Below, piece after piece: positions 18,065-26,138 of a stretch of DNA of 64,000 nt (within the stretch, counting starts at the first letter, position 1; each line of letters begins with the position of its first letter). The notes under the pieces are model-generated. The model saw only the letters and a program-made list of their open reading frames with translations. It was not told where the DNA came from and searched no databases. The position numbers and the translations under genes were made by a program. The stretch comes from JAHEDT01 sp963825615. GTDB lineage: Bacteria; Desulfobacterota; Desulfuromonadia; Desulfuromonadales; BM103. Location: contig CAWGTV010000001.1 of the NCBI GenBank assembly GCA_963825615.1, forward strand, positions 62,001 to 126,000, read 5' to 3'.

Positions 18065-19684
18065 ATGAAAGATGATCTCCGCAGGCAGCAGGCCGAGAAA
18101 TCCCTGTCTGCCCTGCAATTCGATAACGCCTTCGTCCGCGAGCTCCCTGCCGACCCGGAGCAGAGCAATGCCGTGCGCCAGGTGCACCGCGCCTGTTACT
18201 CGCGCGTTCAGCCGACTCCGGTGGCCGCGCCGCAGTTGGTCGCCTACGCACCAGAAGTGGCAAAACTGCTCGATCTGGAGCCGACGGTCTGTGCCAGCGA
18301 CGCCTTCGCACAGATCTTCGTCGGCAACCGCTTGCTGCCCGCCATGGTCCCCTACGCCTGCTGCTATGGCGGCCACCAGTTCGGTAACTGGGCTGGCCAG
18401 CTTGGTGACGGCCGGGCGATCAACCTCGGCGAGGTTGTCAACCGGCGCGGTCAGCGCTGGGCGCTGCAGCTCAAGGGCGCCGGGCTCACCCCCTACTCGC
18501 GCCGCGGCGACGGGCTGGCGGTGCTGCGCTCCTCGGTACGCGAATTCTTGTGCAGCGAGGCGATGCACCATCTAGGCGTGCCGACCACCCGCGCCCTGAG
18601 CCTGCTGCTCACCGGTGAGCAGGTCACCCGCGACATGTTCTACGACGGCCATCCCAAGCTGGAGCCGGGTGCCGTGGTCTGCCGGGTCGCACCCTCCTTC
18701 ACCCGTTTCGGCAGTTTCGAGATCTTTGCCGCGCGCAATGAACTTGAAACGCTGCGCCAGTTGCTCGACTACACCATCCGCACCGACTTCCCCCATCTTG
18801 GCGAGCCCTCGGTCGCCGTTTATCTGCAGTGGTTCGAAGAGGTCTGCCGCAGCACCGCCGCCATGCTCGTCCACTGGATGCGCGTCGGCTTTGTCCACGG
18901 CGTCATGAACACCGACAACATGTCGGTCCTCGGCCTGACCATCGACTACGGCCCCTACGGCTGGCTGGAAGATTACAACCCCGACTGGACGCCCAACACC
19001 ACCGACGCCGCAGGGGGGCGCTACCGTTTCGGCAACCAGCCGCACATCGCCCTCTGGAACCTCGCCCAACTGGCCAACGCCATCTATCCGCTGATCGGTC
19101 AGGCCGAACCACTGGAGGCGGCGCTGCAAATCTACGGCGACAGCTATAAGCAGGGTTGGCAAGCGATGATGGCGCAAAAACTCGGTTTGCAGAGCTTCGA
19201 ACCGGCCACCGACCTCCCCTTGACAAGCGAGCTGGACCAGCTGTTGCAGCTGGTGGAAACCGACATGACGATTTTCTACCGCAAGCTGGCCGACCTGGCC
19301 CCGACCATGGACCAGGATGATGCTAGCCTGCTGGCGCCGCTGCAGGACGCCTATTACCAGCCGGAAGCATTGACTGCAGCGATCAAAGCTCAGATCGGCA
19401 ACTGGCTCCGCAGCTACCTGCTGCGGGTCGCCCGTGACGGGCTGGGCCACGAAGAACGGCGGCAACGCATGCATTCCGTCAACCCCAAGTACGTGCTACG
19501 CAACTACCTGGCGCAGCTGGCCATCGACCAGGCGGAGGCAGGTGATCACAGCCTGGTCAACGAACTGCTACAGGTGCTGCGAGAACCATACACCGAACAG
19601 CCTGGCAAAGAGGAGTTCGCCCGAAAGCGCCCCGAATGGGCGCGCCACCGGGCCGGCTGTTCGATGCTCTCCTGTAGCTCCTAG
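18065..19684 (+). CDS. selO: Protein adenylyltransferase SelO (pseudokinase-fold AMPylator)
   Basis: A 539-residue protein of the SelO/YdiU family, which transfers AMP from ATP to Ser/Thr/Tyr of proteins, a redox-linked response. It contains YGGHQFGNWAGQLGDGRA, LQLKGAGLTPYSRRGDG with the ATP-contacting Lys and Arg, and FVHGVMNTDNMSVLGLTIDYGPYGW with the metal-binding Asn and DYG. The C-terminus ends CSMLSCSS: the last Cys replaces the selenocysteine of eukaryotic SELENOO and pairs with the earlier Cys in a regulatory disulphide. The length is full. The ATG lacks a strong ribosome site. A remnant of the dispersed repeat begins right at the stop codon. Confidence 0.93.
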   Translation: MKDDLRRQQAEKSLSALQFDNAFVRELPADPEQSNAVRQVHRACYSRVQPTPVAAPQLVAYAPEVAKLLDLEPTVCASDAFAQIFVGNRLLPAMVPYACCYGGHQFGNWAGQLGDGRAINLGEVVNRRGQRWALQLKGAGLTPYSRRGDGLAVLRSSVREFLCSEAMHHLGVPTTRALSLLLTGEQVTRDMFYDGHPKLEPGAVVCRVAPSFTRFGSFEIFAARNELETLRQLLDYTIRTDFPHLGEPSVAVYLQWFEEVCRSTAAMLVHWMRVGFVHGVMNTDNMSVLGLTIDYGPYGWLEDYNPDWTPNTTDAAGGRYRFGNQPHIALWNLAQLANAIYPLIGQAEPLEAALQIYGDSYKQGWQAMMAQKLGLQSFEPATDLPLTSELDQLLQLVETDMTIFYRKLADLAPTMDQDDASLLAPLQDAYYQPEALTAAIKAQIGNWLRSYLLRVARDGLGHEERRQRMHSVNPKYVLRNYLAQLAIDQAEAGDHSLVNELLQVLREPYTEQPGKEEFARKRPEWARHRAGCSMLSCSS

Positions 19685-19705
19685 ATGGGACAGGTCTACA
19701 AATCC
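19684..19705. repeat. Dispersed inverted repeat, left-arm remnant
   Basis: GATGGGACAGGTCTACAAAT resembles the left arm (AGGTCTACA core conserved). The right arm is absent. It fills the 33-bp gap between the convergent selO and MFS genes. Confidence 0.5.
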
Positions 19706-19717
19706 CCTTCCTGCAAA

Positions 19718-20959
19718 TCAATGACCGGCACTGACCCGACCCTGGCGAAGCCAACGCAGCAGCGCGAGGGCCACGGCGACCAGTGACCAGGCACCTAGGG
19801 CGGCATAAGCGAAACCCCAGGCCATCACCGACTCGTTCCCGCCGGCCGTATCGAGCACCAGGCCGAAAGCCAGCGGCGCGAGGAAGCCGGCACCGAACCC
19901 CATCAGGGAATGCAGGGCCAGAGCAGCGCCTTTGCGGCCAGGTTCGGCGGCGGCGACCAGCCCGGCGGTCAGCGCCGCAGAGTCCCCCATGATCAATAGG
20001 AAATAGAACGCCATCAGGATAAAGACGACGATGATGGGCAGCGCGGCGCTGAACCCGACCAGGCAGGCCATAAGCCCCGAAGCTGTCATCACCGCCAGCA
20101 CCACGGGCTTGCGTCCGCGGCGCACCGCGACCTCGTTACCGAAGATGCTCGCTAAAGGACCGATCATGTTGATCCAGGCCGCCAGGGACGCGGCGCCGAA
20201 CCAGAAACCGCCCTGGGTTGCGGTCAAACCCAGGCTGAAGGCAAAAAAGGCGGGGAGCCAGGAGCGCAGCCCGAACAGCTCCCAGCAGTGCGCGGCGTAA
20301 CCAAGGATATAGCCCATGGCGTCGTGGTTGCGCAACACCGGGCGGAAGTCGAAGAGCATGCCGGGTGCGGGCCCTCCAGTTTGGGCCGGACGCGCACTGA
20401 AGCTGAAGAATACCAGGGGCCCGGCAATCAAGGGGCCCAGGGCCGCGGCGGCAAAGGCCCACGTCCAGCCGATCGGTTCGAGGACTCCGGCCAGCAGCAG
20501 GGAGCCGGTTGTGCCCAAGCCGAAGGTGGAGGTGTAAAAGGCCACCGCGCGGCTCGGCGTAGCCCCCTGGAATTGATCGGTCAACAACCGCAGCCCCGGC
20601 ATGTAGGTGCCGGCCAAGCCGGCTCCGACCATGGCCTGGAATAGCATGGCGGTCAGCAGGTCCCGCGCCAGCAAGGCAAAACCGAGGCTGCCAACAAAGG
20701 CCAGCGCTGTCGCCAACAGGTATATGCGCCGCGTGTCGAAGCGGTCGGTCAACCCCACCAACACAGGCGTTGCCGCCATGTATCCCGCAAAGAAGATACC
20801 GCTGATCAGCCCCGCCTGGGAGTTGCTCAGACCCCACTCCGCGCGCAGCCCCGGCAGCAGCGCCGGATAAGTAGCGAAGCCGGTCATGCTGAGGATTTCC
20901 GCCCCGCACATGAGCAGCACCACGTTGCGAGATGAGAGTTTGCGTGCGGGTCGTATCAC
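19718..20959 (-). CDS. Major facilitator superfamily transporter
   Basis: A 413-residue protein with about twelve hydrophobic segments. It has the MFS loop 2-3 motif, here GYMAATPVLVGLTDRFDTRR (near residue 60), and a repeated version in the second half (FGNEVAVRRGRKPVV, near residue 270). The long central cytoplasmic loop includes PAQTGGPAPGMLFDF. It fits cyanate/CynX- or sugar-like MFS subgroups in size only, and the substrate cannot be inferred. It stands alone, convergent with selO, with about 90 bp between its start and the phhB gene end (21046), which lies upstream on the same strand. Confidence 0.8.
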   Translation of the reverse strand: MIRPARKLSSRNVVLLMCGAEILSMTGFATYPALLPGLRAEWGLSNSQAGLISGIFFAGYMAATPVLVGLTDRFDTRRIYLLATALAFVGSLGFALLARDLLTAMLFQAMVGAGLAGTYMPGLRLLTDQFQGATPSRAVAFYTSTFGLGTTGSLLLAGVLEPIGWTWAFAAAALGPLIAGPLVFFSFSARPAQTGGPAPGMLFDFRPVLRNHDAMGYILGYAAHCWELFGLRSWLPAFFAFSLGLTATQGGFWFGAASLAAWINMIGPLASIFGNEVAVRRGRKPVVLAVMTASGLMACLVGFSAALPIIVVFILMAFYFLLIMGDSAALTAGLVAAAEPGRKGAALALHSLMGFGAGFLAPLAFGLVLDTAGGNESVMAWGFAYAALGAWSLVAVALALLRWLRQGRVSAGH

Positions 20960-21045
20960 GATTTGTTCCGTTGCGTGGGCGAGTAAAGGAGCAAACTGTC
21001 AATGGAGATGCGCCAGCCGCTAGAGTGCGGGAAAGGCAGGATCCT

Positions 21046-21381
21046 CTAAACGAGCTGATCAGTTTTCGCCGCCATGATGAAGTCATTGACGTGCAGCCCG
21101 GCGATCTTGTGGGTCCACCAAGAGACAGTCACCCTCCCCCATTCCGTCAAGATGGCCGGGTGATGATTTGCCAGCTCGGCGATGGCGCCGACCTGATTGG
21201 TAAAGAGCAGGGCTTGGGCGAAGTTCTTAAAGATGAAGGTTTTCTCCAGGCGTTCGATTCCGGCCACCATCGTAATCTGCCACCCAGGCAGTTGCGGCAG
21301 GTAGTGCGCGATCTCGTCCCGGGTCGCGAGAGGGGCGCCGGCCCGGCATGCCGTGCAGCTCTTATCAGCCAAGGCGGCCAT
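21046..21381 (-). CDS. phhB: 4a-hydroxytetrahydrobiopterin dehydratase (PCD/DCoH)
   Basis: A 111-residue pterin-4a-carbinolamine dehydratase. The active-site run NHHPAILTEWGRVTVSWWTH has the conserved His-His-Pro, Trp and second His. WQITMVAGIERLEKTFIFKNF and HVNDFIMAAKTDQL complete the fold. In pathways that use phenylalanine hydroxylase it regenerates the pterin cofactor, but no hydroxylase is nearby. The N-terminus has two Cys (DKSCTACRAG), a common variant in Geobacter-like proteins. Its ATG is 2 bp after the stop of the gene at 21384, so the two are likely translated together. Confidence 0.9.
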   Translation of the reverse strand: MAALADKSCTACRAGAPLATRDEIAHYLPQLPGWQITMVAGIERLEKTFIFKNFAQALLFTNQVGAIAELANHHPAILTEWGRVTVSWWTHKIAGLHVNDFIMAAKTDQLV

Positions 21382-21383
21382 GG

Positions 21384-21785
21384 CTATTCCCAGCGCCCGC
21401 CGCGACGGCTGCGCAGTTCGATGTCCAGCGACTGGACCCGCCCCTGGTCATTGATGAACGAGCTGAGCAGCCAGCTGACCACGCTGATGATCAACGAGCC
21501 GAGCAGTGCCGAGCCAAAACCGGCCACCACCAGGCCGCCGATGACGCCCGAGGTCATCATCAACAGCAGAGCATTGATGACAAAGGTGAACAGGCCCAGA
21601 GTCAGGATATTGATCGGCAACGTCAGGATGATCAAAATCGGCCGGAAAAACGCGTTCAGAATCCCCAGGACCATGGCAGCAACCAGGGCGGACCCGAAGC
21701 CGCTGACCTGGATGCCTGGGAAGAGGTAGGCGGCCACCATGATGGCAACACTGAGAATAATCCATCTGAGCAAAAGACCTTTCAT
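21384..21785 (-). CDS. Phage-holin-family (4-TMS) membrane protein
   Basis: A 133-residue protein with four hydrophobic segments (residues about 6-24, 30-52, 56-79 and 84-112). The conserved turn FFRPILIILTLPINILTLG between helices 2 and 3 is characteristic of the bacterial 'phage holin family IV/DUF' of housekeeping membrane proteins. Despite the name there is no phage gene nearby, so a holin role is not implied. AGATGCTCAC precedes the ATG weakly. It shares a minus-strand unit with phhB (2-bp gap). The upstream side carries a half copy of the dispersed repeat. Confidence 0.8.
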   Translation of the reverse strand: MKGLLLRWIILSVAIMVAAYLFPGIQVSGFGSALVAAMVLGILNAFFRPILIILTLPINILTLGLFTFVINALLLMMTSGVIGGLVVAGFGSALLGSLIISVVSWLLSSFINDQGRVQSLDIELRSRRGGRWE

Positions 21786-21863
21786 GTGAGCATCTCCGTT
21801 CCTGGCCTTGATAACTGCAGGTTAATTCTATCGTAACGTCGGGCGTGAGCAACTTACCAGAGA

Positions 21864-21918
21864 GAAGGGCCAGGTCTACACATTTCATATTTTTTGCAAG
21901 CGATGCTTTTTTTGAAGG
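21864..21918. repeat. Dispersed inverted repeat, left half only
   Basis: GGGCCAGGTCTACACATTTC and the centre (TTTTTTGCAAGCGATGCTTT) are present, but the right arm is missing. An AT-rich sequence unlike the rest of the window starts exactly there, which suggests the right arm was lost at an insertion or deletion junction. Confidence 0.75.
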
Positions 21919-21997
21919 CTATTTGGAATTGACTGTTGAAAATAAAGTTTATAGATACGAAGAGTTGATCTTCAAAATTGGAACATACTGTTGAATT

Positions 21998-22174
21998 TTA
22001 AAAGTTGAGGCCTGGAAAACTAAGTGGAGTGTGCCAGTCGCAGCTTGCTGACACCTTTTCCTTGAAAATGCGATCACAGTCAGATAGGCGGTCCAACTGG
22101 ACATCTAGCTTCTGACCGACTGAACTCACTCTCGCATATCCCACTCGCATACCCGTGACCTTTTCATCATTCAT
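21998..22174 (-). pseudogene. Truncated serine recombinase (resolvase) stub
   Basis: 58 residues. MRVGYARVSSVGQKLDVQLD is the resolvase N-terminus with the catalytic Ser in RVSS, and the match continues through DCDRIFKEKVSA. After residue 43 (near 22045) similarity stops and a short unrelated tail follows before the stop. The DNA-cleaving domain is incomplete and the helix-turn-helix domain is absent, so no activity is expected. It is divergent from a toxin-antitoxin operon. GGAGA-like sequence (AGGAGAAATG) precedes the ATG. Confidence 0.75.
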
Positions 22175-22295
22175 GACATTTCTCCTTTCATTTAGAGTTC
22201 TCAAGGAATTATATATTATGTACATATTTATACTTATTGACATATTGTACATTGGGGGTTACGATCAACCCAAAGCAAGGACAAGGAGACAAAAT

Positions 22296-22544
22296 ATGCT
22301 TAGTGTGGGAATGAAAGACGCCCGAGGTGAGCTGGCTGAGCTCTTGAACAAAGTCGCTTATGCCCATGAACGTGTTGCCATCACACGGCACAGAAAAAAT
22401 ATTGCCTATCTGATAAGCGAAGAAGACATGAAATTAATTCGCTTTATCGAAGACAAAATTGATAAAGAAGCGGCCCTTGAAGCAATGAAGGAAGGTGGCG
22501 ACAATATCGCATTTGATGACCTCATGAAAGATGCTGGGCTGTAA
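22296..22544 (+). CDS. Phd/YefM-type antitoxin
   Basis: 82 residues. MLSVGMKDARGELAELLNKV and HERVAITRHRKNIAYLISEEDM form the N-terminal DNA-binding/dimerising fold of Phd/YefM antitoxins. The C-terminal half (LIRFIEDKIDKEAALEAMKE) is the flexible helix that wraps the toxin. CAAGGAGACAAAAT precedes this ATG, and an open frame upstream is not coding-like. The toxin start follows 3 bp after its stop. Such antitoxins repress their own promoter. The promoter probably lies in the AT-rich stretch 22200-22260 (e.g. TTGACATATTGTACATTGG). Confidence 0.88.
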   Translation: MLSVGMKDARGELAELLNKVAYAHERVAITRHRKNIAYLISEEDMKLIRFIEDKIDKEAALEAMKEGGDNIAFDDLMKDAGL

Positions 22545-22547
22545 TTG

Positions 22548-22826
22548 ATGGCCTACAACATAGAGTTCAGCTCACGAGCCGCTCGTGACTTTAAGAAACT
22601 GGCCAAAACAAACAGGGCAATGGCCGTTAAGATTAAAGATGCCATTGCCGAGCTTGCAGATGAACCTCGCCCAAAAGGGGTTGAAACGTTGTCTGGCACG
22701 AACCCCGCCTTGCAACGAATAAGAGTGGGAGATTTTCGTGTCATCTACGAAATCAAAGAGGACGAACTCCTTGTTTGGGTTGTAAGACTTGGTGATCGCA
22801 AAGAGATTTATCGGTTCCTAAAATAG
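22548..22826 (+). CDS. relE: RelE/ParE-superfamily toxin (probable mRNA interferase)
   Basis: 92 residues with the RelE layout: YNIEFSSRAARDFKKLAKTN (helical hairpin), GVETLSGTNPALQRIRVGDFRVIYEI with the conserved Arg-x-G-x-x-R core, and VWVVRLGDRKEIYRFLK at the C-terminus. RelE-type toxins cleave mRNA on the ribosome. ParE-like gyrase inhibition cannot be ruled out, but the paired Phd/YefM antitoxin and the R-K-E-I-Y ending favour RelE. ATG at 22548 is chosen over a TTG one codon earlier. The pair lies beside a resolvase stub in AT-rich DNA, typical of transfer. Confidence 0.88.
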   Translation: MAYNIEFSSRAARDFKKLAKTNRAMAVKIKDAIAELADEPRPKGVETLSGTNPALQRIRVGDFRVIYEIKEDELLVWVVRLGDRKEIYRFLK

Positions 22827-23145
22827 ACACCAATGTGTCAGGATCACGTTTTGTAGGACATCTCGTTAGATATTCCTGGGTGTGTCTTAAAATTTGTGTC
22901 AGAGAGATTTCCTCGATCATCTAGGATTTTCGAGACACCGTTTTCAACATCGGGATCGAAATTCTAGTTGACTTGGATATCGGTAATTTCAACAGTAGAT
23001 TCCAAATACCCTTTTTGAAAAGTGTAGCCTGAACCTACGAGCCCCCTACGAAAACAACAGGGGCCCGTTAAAGAAACGGGCCCCTGTTGTCTACTTGGAT
23101 GGTCTTGGGGCAGGGATTCTACCCAATGATGCATCAATTCGGAAA
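22827..23145. other. Gene-free stretch between relE and amt
   Basis: 318 bp. The first 200 bp are AT-rich and I see no gene, repeat or promoter motif. The amt terminator (23054-23090) occupies the end. It probably contains the right junction of the AT-rich islet. Confidence 0.5.
23054..23090. terminator. Terminator after the ammonium transporter gene
   Basis: ACAACAGGGGCCCGTT pairs perfectly with AACGGGCCCCTGTTGT around AAAGA. Followed on the minus strand by TTTTC, it terminates amt transcription. It is symmetrical enough to act from the toxin side also. Confidence 0.88.
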
Positions 23146-24417
23146 TTAGTAATTGTAACCTGTCTCCGAATGGGACGATTGATCGAGGCCCATGCGCTCA
23201 TCATCTTTTTCGACCCTAAGGCCCATGGTTTTACTCAGAACAAAGAGCAGCAGCAGGGTGACGACTACGGCATACGATCCGGCGGCAACCACGCCGAGCA
23301 GCTGTATTAAAAGTTGGTGAAGGTTGCCACCGATGAGGCCGGTGGCGCCGACGCTGGCGAAGATCCCCGTGGCGATCGCCCCCCAGGCGCCCCCCAGACC
23401 GTGTACACCGAAGGCGTCAAGAGAGTCGTCGTATCCGAAACGATGCTTCATCATCACACCACCGTAGCAGACCAGACCGGCCGAAAGACCCATCAACAAC
23501 GCCCAACCGGGGGTGACGAAACCGGCCGCAGGCGTAATGACCACGAGCCCGGCCACAATCCCGGAGGCGGCACCGAGGGCGCTCGGTTTACCCGCATGGT
23601 ACCATTCGATCATCATCCACGACAGGGCACCGGCCGCCGCCGCGGTCTGGGTAGTGGTAAAAGCCAAAGCAGCGCTGCCGCCCGAGCTCAGGGCACTCCC
23701 GGCGTTAAAGCCGAACCAGCCGAACCAGAGCAGACCTGCACCGAGCAGGGTCATCGGCAGGTTGTGCGGCGTCATACGCTCATGGGGATAGCCGATGCGC
23801 TTACCGAGCAACAAAGCGATGACCAGGGCGCTGACCCCTGACGACAGGTGCACGACCGTGCCGCCGGCAAAGTCGAGTGCCCCTAAGGACAGCAGCCAGC
23901 CACCATCGCCCCAGACCCAATGGCAAAGGGGATCGTAGACCAGGGTGGCCCAGAGCAGGATAAAGACGCAGTAGGTTGAAAACTTCATCCGCTCGGCCAC
24001 TGCTCCGGAGATCAGGGCCGGGGTGATGATGGCGAACATCCCCTGGAACATGACAAACACATAGGTCGGGATGGTGCCGGTCAGGCTGTCCGGGGTGATG
24101 CCGTTGAGGAACATGTGGTCGAGGCCACCGATCAGGGAACCGGAACCGCCAAAGGCGAGAGAGTAGCCAAAAGCAATCCACTGGACACCGATGATCGCCA
24201 TGGCTGCAAAGGTGTGCATGCTGGTCGACAGCACGTTTTTCGAGCGGACCATGCCGCCGTAAAAAAGTGCCAGGCCGGGGAGCATAACCAGCACCAGCGC
24301 CGAGGAGACCAGCATCCAGGCAGTATCGCCGGTATCCGCAACTTCGGCCGCCAGCGCGGTTGAGGTCATCAGAGAAAAAACCAATGGCAAGGTGAGCAGC
24401 TTGAACAGTCGGGTCAT
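23146..24417 (-). CDS. amtB: Ammonium transporter (Amt family)
   Basis: A 423-residue channel for NH3/NH4+. A signal-like N-terminus (LVFSLMTSTALAAEV) is followed by eleven hydrophobic segments. Family motifs include LVMLPGLALFYGGMVRSKNV, the periplasmic Phe/Trp gate region (VQWIAFGYSLAFGG), DFAGGTVVHLSSG with the pore His, and GLGGAWGAIATGIFA with the second pore His-like region (VHGLGGAWG). The C-terminal tail with the PII-binding pattern (GMDLSQHGE type) is shortened here to GLDQSSHSETGYNY. No glnK lies next to it. The terminator at 23054-23090 ends the transcript. Confidence 0.93.
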   Translation of the reverse strand: MTRLFKLLTLPLVFSLMTSTALAAEVADTGDTAWMLVSSALVLVMLPGLALFYGGMVRSKNVLSTSMHTFAAMAIIGVQWIAFGYSLAFGGSGSLIGGLDHMFLNGITPDSLTGTIPTYVFVMFQGMFAIITPALISGAVAERMKFSTYCVFILLWATLVYDPLCHWVWGDGGWLLSLGALDFAGGTVVHLSSGVSALVIALLLGKRIGYPHERMTPHNLPMTLLGAGLLWFGWFGFNAGSALSSGGSAALAFTTTQTAAAAGALSWMMIEWYHAGKPSALGAASGIVAGLVVITPAAGFVTPGWALLMGLSAGLVCYGGVMMKHRFGYDDSLDAFGVHGLGGAWGAIATGIFASVGATGLIGGNLHQLLIQLLGVVAAGSYAVVVTLLLLFVLSKTMGLRVEKDDERMGLDQSSHSETGYNY

Positions 24418-24586
24418 CGTTGATCCTCCAGGTCATCTTTGGCGTCAGTGCCAACCAGACTAGAGAGCAACCAGCGTGCCAGAGATGAATTTATGCAAAA
24501 ACAGCACGTTAGGAGGAGTGTATAACCGAAGGTGATTAAAATATGAACAGGAATGCTTGTTTAAGGTCAGATGGCGATGGCGTGAC

Positions 24587-24616
24587 AAAAAAGGGGCCCT
24601 CGCTTACGAGCGCCCC
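24587..24616 (-). terminator. Terminator after the flavodoxin-fold reductase gene
   Basis: An imperfect stem of GGGGC..CTCG and CGAG..GCCCC (24593-24616), followed on the minus strand by TTTTTTG (24592-24586). It ends transcription arriving from the gene at 24712-25347, after the inverted repeat. Confidence 0.75.
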
Positions 24617-24629
24617 AACTCCCGACGAT

Positions 24630-24704
24630 GAGGGGACAAGTCTACACATTTCACAAAAAATGTATCCATTGCAAAAAATGTGAAATGTCTAGACCTGCCC
24701 CCTC
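24630..24704. repeat. Dispersed inverted repeat, full copy
   Basis: Arms GAGGGGACAAGTCTACACAT and ATGTCTAGACCTGCCCCCTC flank TTTCACAAAAAATG / CAAAAAATGTGAAA. It ends 7 bp from the stop codon of the flavodoxin-fold gene, between that gene and its rho-independent terminator. Confidence 0.9.
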
Positions 24705-24711
24705 TGCTGAT

Positions 24712-25347
24712 TCAACGCACAAAACAGGTGTAGGTTTTGGCTTCCGGTCCCGGGGGGACAACCGTGCCCTTGCCGTGTTCGACCAGCTTCATCAGCCAGG
24801 CCATGTTCTTGCCAAGCACGCGCATGATCTGCACGCCTTCCGGGTCCTGCGCCACTTCACCCGGGCTGGTGCCGTGGATCACGTTCCAGTAGTTGGAGGT
24901 CGGCATCAGCATCTCGGCGTAGCACAAAAAATTGTTCAGTTGGGAGAAGGCCGGTAAACCACCTGAGCGTCGCACCGCGACTACGGCGGCGCCGACCTTG
25001 TGACGCAGCAGGCCGCCATTCACGCCGCTCACGTAAAAGGCTCGGTCGAGGAAACATTTCATGGTCCCCGCCATGGCGGCGTAATGCACCGGAGAGCCAA
25101 GCAGGATGCCATCGGCGTGCTTCATCAGCTGCACCCAGTCGTTGACCTGGTCGCCGGGCAGCACGCACTGCTCATTCTGGTTGACGCGGCACTGGCCGCA
25201 GGCCACACAGCCGCGGATAGCCTTGTTCCCGACGTGAACGATCCGCGTATCGATCCCCTCCTGCTCCAGCTGCTCGGTGACCATTTTCAGGGCATGATAG
25301 GTGTTGCCTTCTGCTTTCGGGCTGCCGTTGAACGCAAGAACGTGCAT
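24712..25347 (-). CDS. Flavodoxin-fold NAD(P)H:FMN reductase (iron-sulfur flavoprotein-like)
   Basis: 211 residues. MHVLAFNGSPKAEGNTYHAL is the FMN phosphate loop. GCVACGQCRVNQNEQCVLPGD carries four Cys in a CxxCx(2)C-like pattern resembling iron-sulfur flavoproteins or multimeric NADPH-dependent FMN reductases. GILLGSPVHYAAMAGTMKCF is the second FMN-binding loop. It should reduce FMN-bound substrates such as quinones or metals, but the substrate is unknown. GAGAAGAGAGTT precedes ATG. An in-frame start 19 codons earlier is less likely. It is 140 bp from the divergent element copy at 25487. Confidence 0.8.
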   Translation of the reverse strand: MHVLAFNGSPKAEGNTYHALKMVTEQLEQEGIDTRIVHVGNKAIRGCVACGQCRVNQNEQCVLPGDQVNDWVQLMKHADGILLGSPVHYAAMAGTMKCFLDRAFYVSGVNGGLLRHKVGAAVVAVRRSGGLPAFSQLNNFLCYAEMLMPTSNYWNVIHGTSPGEVAQDPEGVQIMRVLGKNMAWLMKLVEHGKGTVVPPGPEAKTYTCFVR

Positions 25348-25486
25348 AACTCTCTTCTCCTGTCTCGAGATGTGCGTGACCAGGCGTGCGCTTGCCGGAT
25401 CCATAATTTAAGGTATCATACCCCTTTCCTACCCAGTCGTCGACCCGTTTGCGGCGTGTTCACCGTGCTTGCCACAGACAGAGGCA

Positions 25487-25558
25487 GGGGGTCAGGTCTA
25501 CACATTTTACAAAAAATGCAGCAAATGCAAAAAATGTGAAATGTGTAGACCTGCCCCC
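25487..25558. repeat. Dispersed inverted repeat, full copy
   Basis: Arms GGGGTCAGGTCTACACATTT and AAATGTGTAGACCTGCCCCC with centre TTACAAAAAATGCAGCAAATGCAAAAAATGTG shortened here in words: A-rich, dyad-symmetric. It sits between divergent genes (flavodoxin-fold gene and cytochrome c), 80 bp upstream of the cytochrome start. Confidence 0.9.
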
Positions 25559-25638
25559 CGCTGTTTTCGAGGTATACTTACAAAGATATGTTTAAAGAGA
25601 AAGCTATCACCCCACCACACCAACAAAGGAGTTACCCA

Positions 25639-25950
25639 ATGAAAGCAACCCTGTCAGTTCTCTGCCTTATCCTGCTGGTCTTCACTGTCGCCACTGTCAG
25701 CGCCAGCGACGACGTTGGCCAAGCTGTTTACACCAAGAGCTGTGCAGCCTGTCACGATTCCGGCGTGATGGGTGCGCCGAAAGTCGGCGACAAGGCCGCC
25801 TGGGCCACGTTGAGCGCCGAAGGGGTGGACAGCCTGACCCACAACGCCATCAAGGGCGAAGGCAAGATGCCGCCGAAAGGGGGCAACATGAAGCTGAGCG
25901 ATGACGAAGTGAAGGCGGCTGTGGAATACATGGTCAACAAGAGCAAGTAG
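25639..25950 (+). CDS. Periplasmic monohaem cytochrome c (c5/class I type)
   Basis: 103 residues. A signal peptide (MKATLSVLCLILLVFTVATVSA) precedes the haem site SCAACHDSG, with Cys35, Cys38 and the axial His39. MPPKGGNMKLSDDEVKAAVEYM supplies the Met axial ligand and the C-terminal helix that packs on the N-terminal helix. The size and VYTKSCAACH..GAPKVGDKAAW pattern match cytochrome c5-like electron carriers. It should shuttle electrons in the periplasm, but its partner is not evident. AAAGGAG precedes the ATG, and a terminator follows 25 bp after the stop. It is monocistronic. Confidence 0.9.
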   Translation: MKATLSVLCLILLVFTVATVSASDDVGQAVYTKSCAACHDSGVMGAPKVGDKAAWATLSAEGVDSLTHNAIKGEGKMPPKGGNMKLSDDEVKAAVEYMVNKSK

Positions 25951-25974
25951 GTTCGGCAGCGTAGCGCTACAGAC

Positions 25975-26006
25975 ACAAGGGACACCCGTTTTCGGGTGTC
26001 CCTTGT
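25975..26006 (+). terminator. Terminator after the cytochrome c gene
   Basis: ACAAGGGACACCC / GGGTGTCCCTTGT around GTTTTC, with TTGTTTT following. A half copy of the dispersed repeat is joined directly downstream (26011). The stem shares the GGGACAC/GTGTCCC core with the second hairpin family seen at 39.9, 44.5 and 47.9 kb. Confidence 0.85.
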
Positions 26007-26010
26007 TGTT

Positions 26011-26054
26011 TTGCAATTGATGTATTTTTTGTGAAATGTGTCGACCTGCCCCCT
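26011..26054. repeat. Dispersed inverted repeat, right half
   Basis: TTTTTTGTGAAATGTGTCGACCTGCCCCCT with no left arm. It is joined to the cytochrome terminator hairpin, as the composite elements are. Confidence 0.75.
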
Positions 26055-26138
26055 ATCCCGCGCACCGAGCGTGCTTATTTTCTGGAGGCTCAGACTTCAA
26101 GTAGCTGGCGGCTGTCCGCTTTGACTGCGATTGCCGAG

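Noticed and set aside
21384..21785. Phage holin as evidence of a prophage
   Set aside because: The family name is historical. Neighbours are housekeeping genes and no structural phage gene is present.
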